From contig JACCQW010000228.1 of assembly GCA_013813955.1 (NCBI GenBank), positions 1-5,120 on the forward strand: a DNA stretch of 5,120 bases, in the 5' to 3' direction. The notes beneath the pieces are model-generated. The model saw only the letters and a list, made by a program, of their open reading frames with translations. It made no database searches and had not been told where the DNA came from. Position 1 is the first letter of the stretch, and every line of letters starts with the position of its first letter. This DNA comes from Solirubrobacterales bacterium (GTDB lineage Bacteria > Actinomycetota > Thermoleophilia > Solirubrobacterales > Solirubrobacteraceae). This document shows, piece by piece, positions 4,849-5,120 of the stretch. Both the position numbers and the translations under genes were made by a program.

Positions 4849-5120
4849 GTGGCACTGCTGCTGAGAGACCGCGAGGCGCCCTCCGAGGCCGCCGCACCGC
4901 CCGGGGGCGGCGAGGGGCACGTCGCCGCCCCGGACTACGCGTGCGCGACCTGCGGCGCCGCCATGGTGGGCGGCCAGGACTGGTGCCTGGAGTGCGGCTC
5001 GGCCGCGCCCGGGCGCCTCGGCCAGCGACCGGGCTGGCGCCCCGCGCTGACCGTCGTCGCGATCACCCTGCTGCTGGTCGGCGGCGCCGTCGTGGCCAGC
5101 TACGCCGCGCTGACCGGTGA
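4849..5120 (+). CDS. Zinc-ribbon single-pass membrane protein, N-terminal part (3' end outside window)
   Basis: The frame starts at GTG 4849 and stays open to the right edge, showing 90 residues. Residues 1-29 are a polar, Ala/Pro/Gly-rich, probably disordered leader. C32-x2-C35 (CATCG) and C46-x2-C49 (CLECG) form a four-cysteine zinc ribbon of the small rubredoxin-like type seen in many bacterial zinc-ribbon proteins. After a short basic linker (GRLGQRPGWR), residues 66-88 form a clear transmembrane helix (ALTVVAITLLLVGGAVVASY). With the zinc ribbon preceding the helix, the ribbon is most likely cytoplasmic and the missing C-terminal part outside. Proteins with this layout are common in actinobacteria but mostly uncharacterised, so I assign no function. 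The start is supported by a TACCCT box 7 bases upstream; there is no ribosome-binding site. Its promoter-like box suggests transcription independent of the helicase gene. Confidence 0.84.
   Translation, partial: MALLLRDREAPSEAAAPPGGGEGHVAAPDYACATCGAAMVGGQDWCLECGSAAPGRLGQRPGWRPALTVVAITLLLVGGAVVASYAALTG

Noticed and set aside
1..5120. Defence island, mobile element, CRISPR array, tRNA or riboswitch
   Set aside because: No direct repeats, transposase or integrase motifs, tRNA-like cloverleaf or conserved riboswitch core was seen on either strand; the genes are ordinary metabolic, redox and RNA-handling families.

Overview
This window is a stretch of a very GC-rich bacterial chromosome. The style suggests a high-GC actinobacterium, possibly of the Thermoleophilia/Solirubrobacterales type. 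That placement is inferred from GC content, GTG starts, apparent leaderless promoters and the protein families present; no rRNA or other marker here proves it. There are seven coding regions, two of them cut by the window edges, packed with gaps of only 20 to about 130 bases. No RNA gene, insertion sequence, CRISPR array or prophage signal was seen. No gap exceeds 300 bases.

Layout. Positions 1-146 (minus) hold the start of a small one-helix membrane protein. After a 129-base divergent region come two plus-strand genes forming a likely operon: an exported amicyanin-like blue-copper protein (276-614) and an exported ferritin-like di-iron protein (635-1333). Two strong tandem hairpins follow and probably end transcription from both sides, because the next gene, a PfkB-family kinase (1407-2339, minus), converges on them. 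The kinase is divergent from a zinc-independent quinone oxidoreductase (2384-3337, plus); only 44 bases separate the two start codons and the two predicted -10 boxes are 13 bases apart. A DEAD-box RNA helicase with a C-terminal DbpA-type RNA-binding domain (3369-4790, plus) and the beginning of a zinc-ribbon/transmembrane protein (4849 to the edge, plus) complete the window.

How the genes work together. Only the copper protein and ferritin-like protein look functionally linked: both are predicted to be exported, both bind redox metals, and they are 20 bases apart with a good ribosome-binding site between them. The kinase, oxidoreductase, helicase and zinc-ribbon protein look like independently transcribed housekeeping or accessory genes.

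The most interesting signal is regulatory. Five genes that need their own promoter have a TANNNT -10-like box 7-10 bases before the start codon and no usable Shine-Dalgarno sequence, which suggests leaderless transcripts. The operon-internal ferritin-like gene instead has a strong Shine-Dalgarno sequence, and the copper protein has a moderate one. I found no convincing new defence, mobile or biosynthetic system here.
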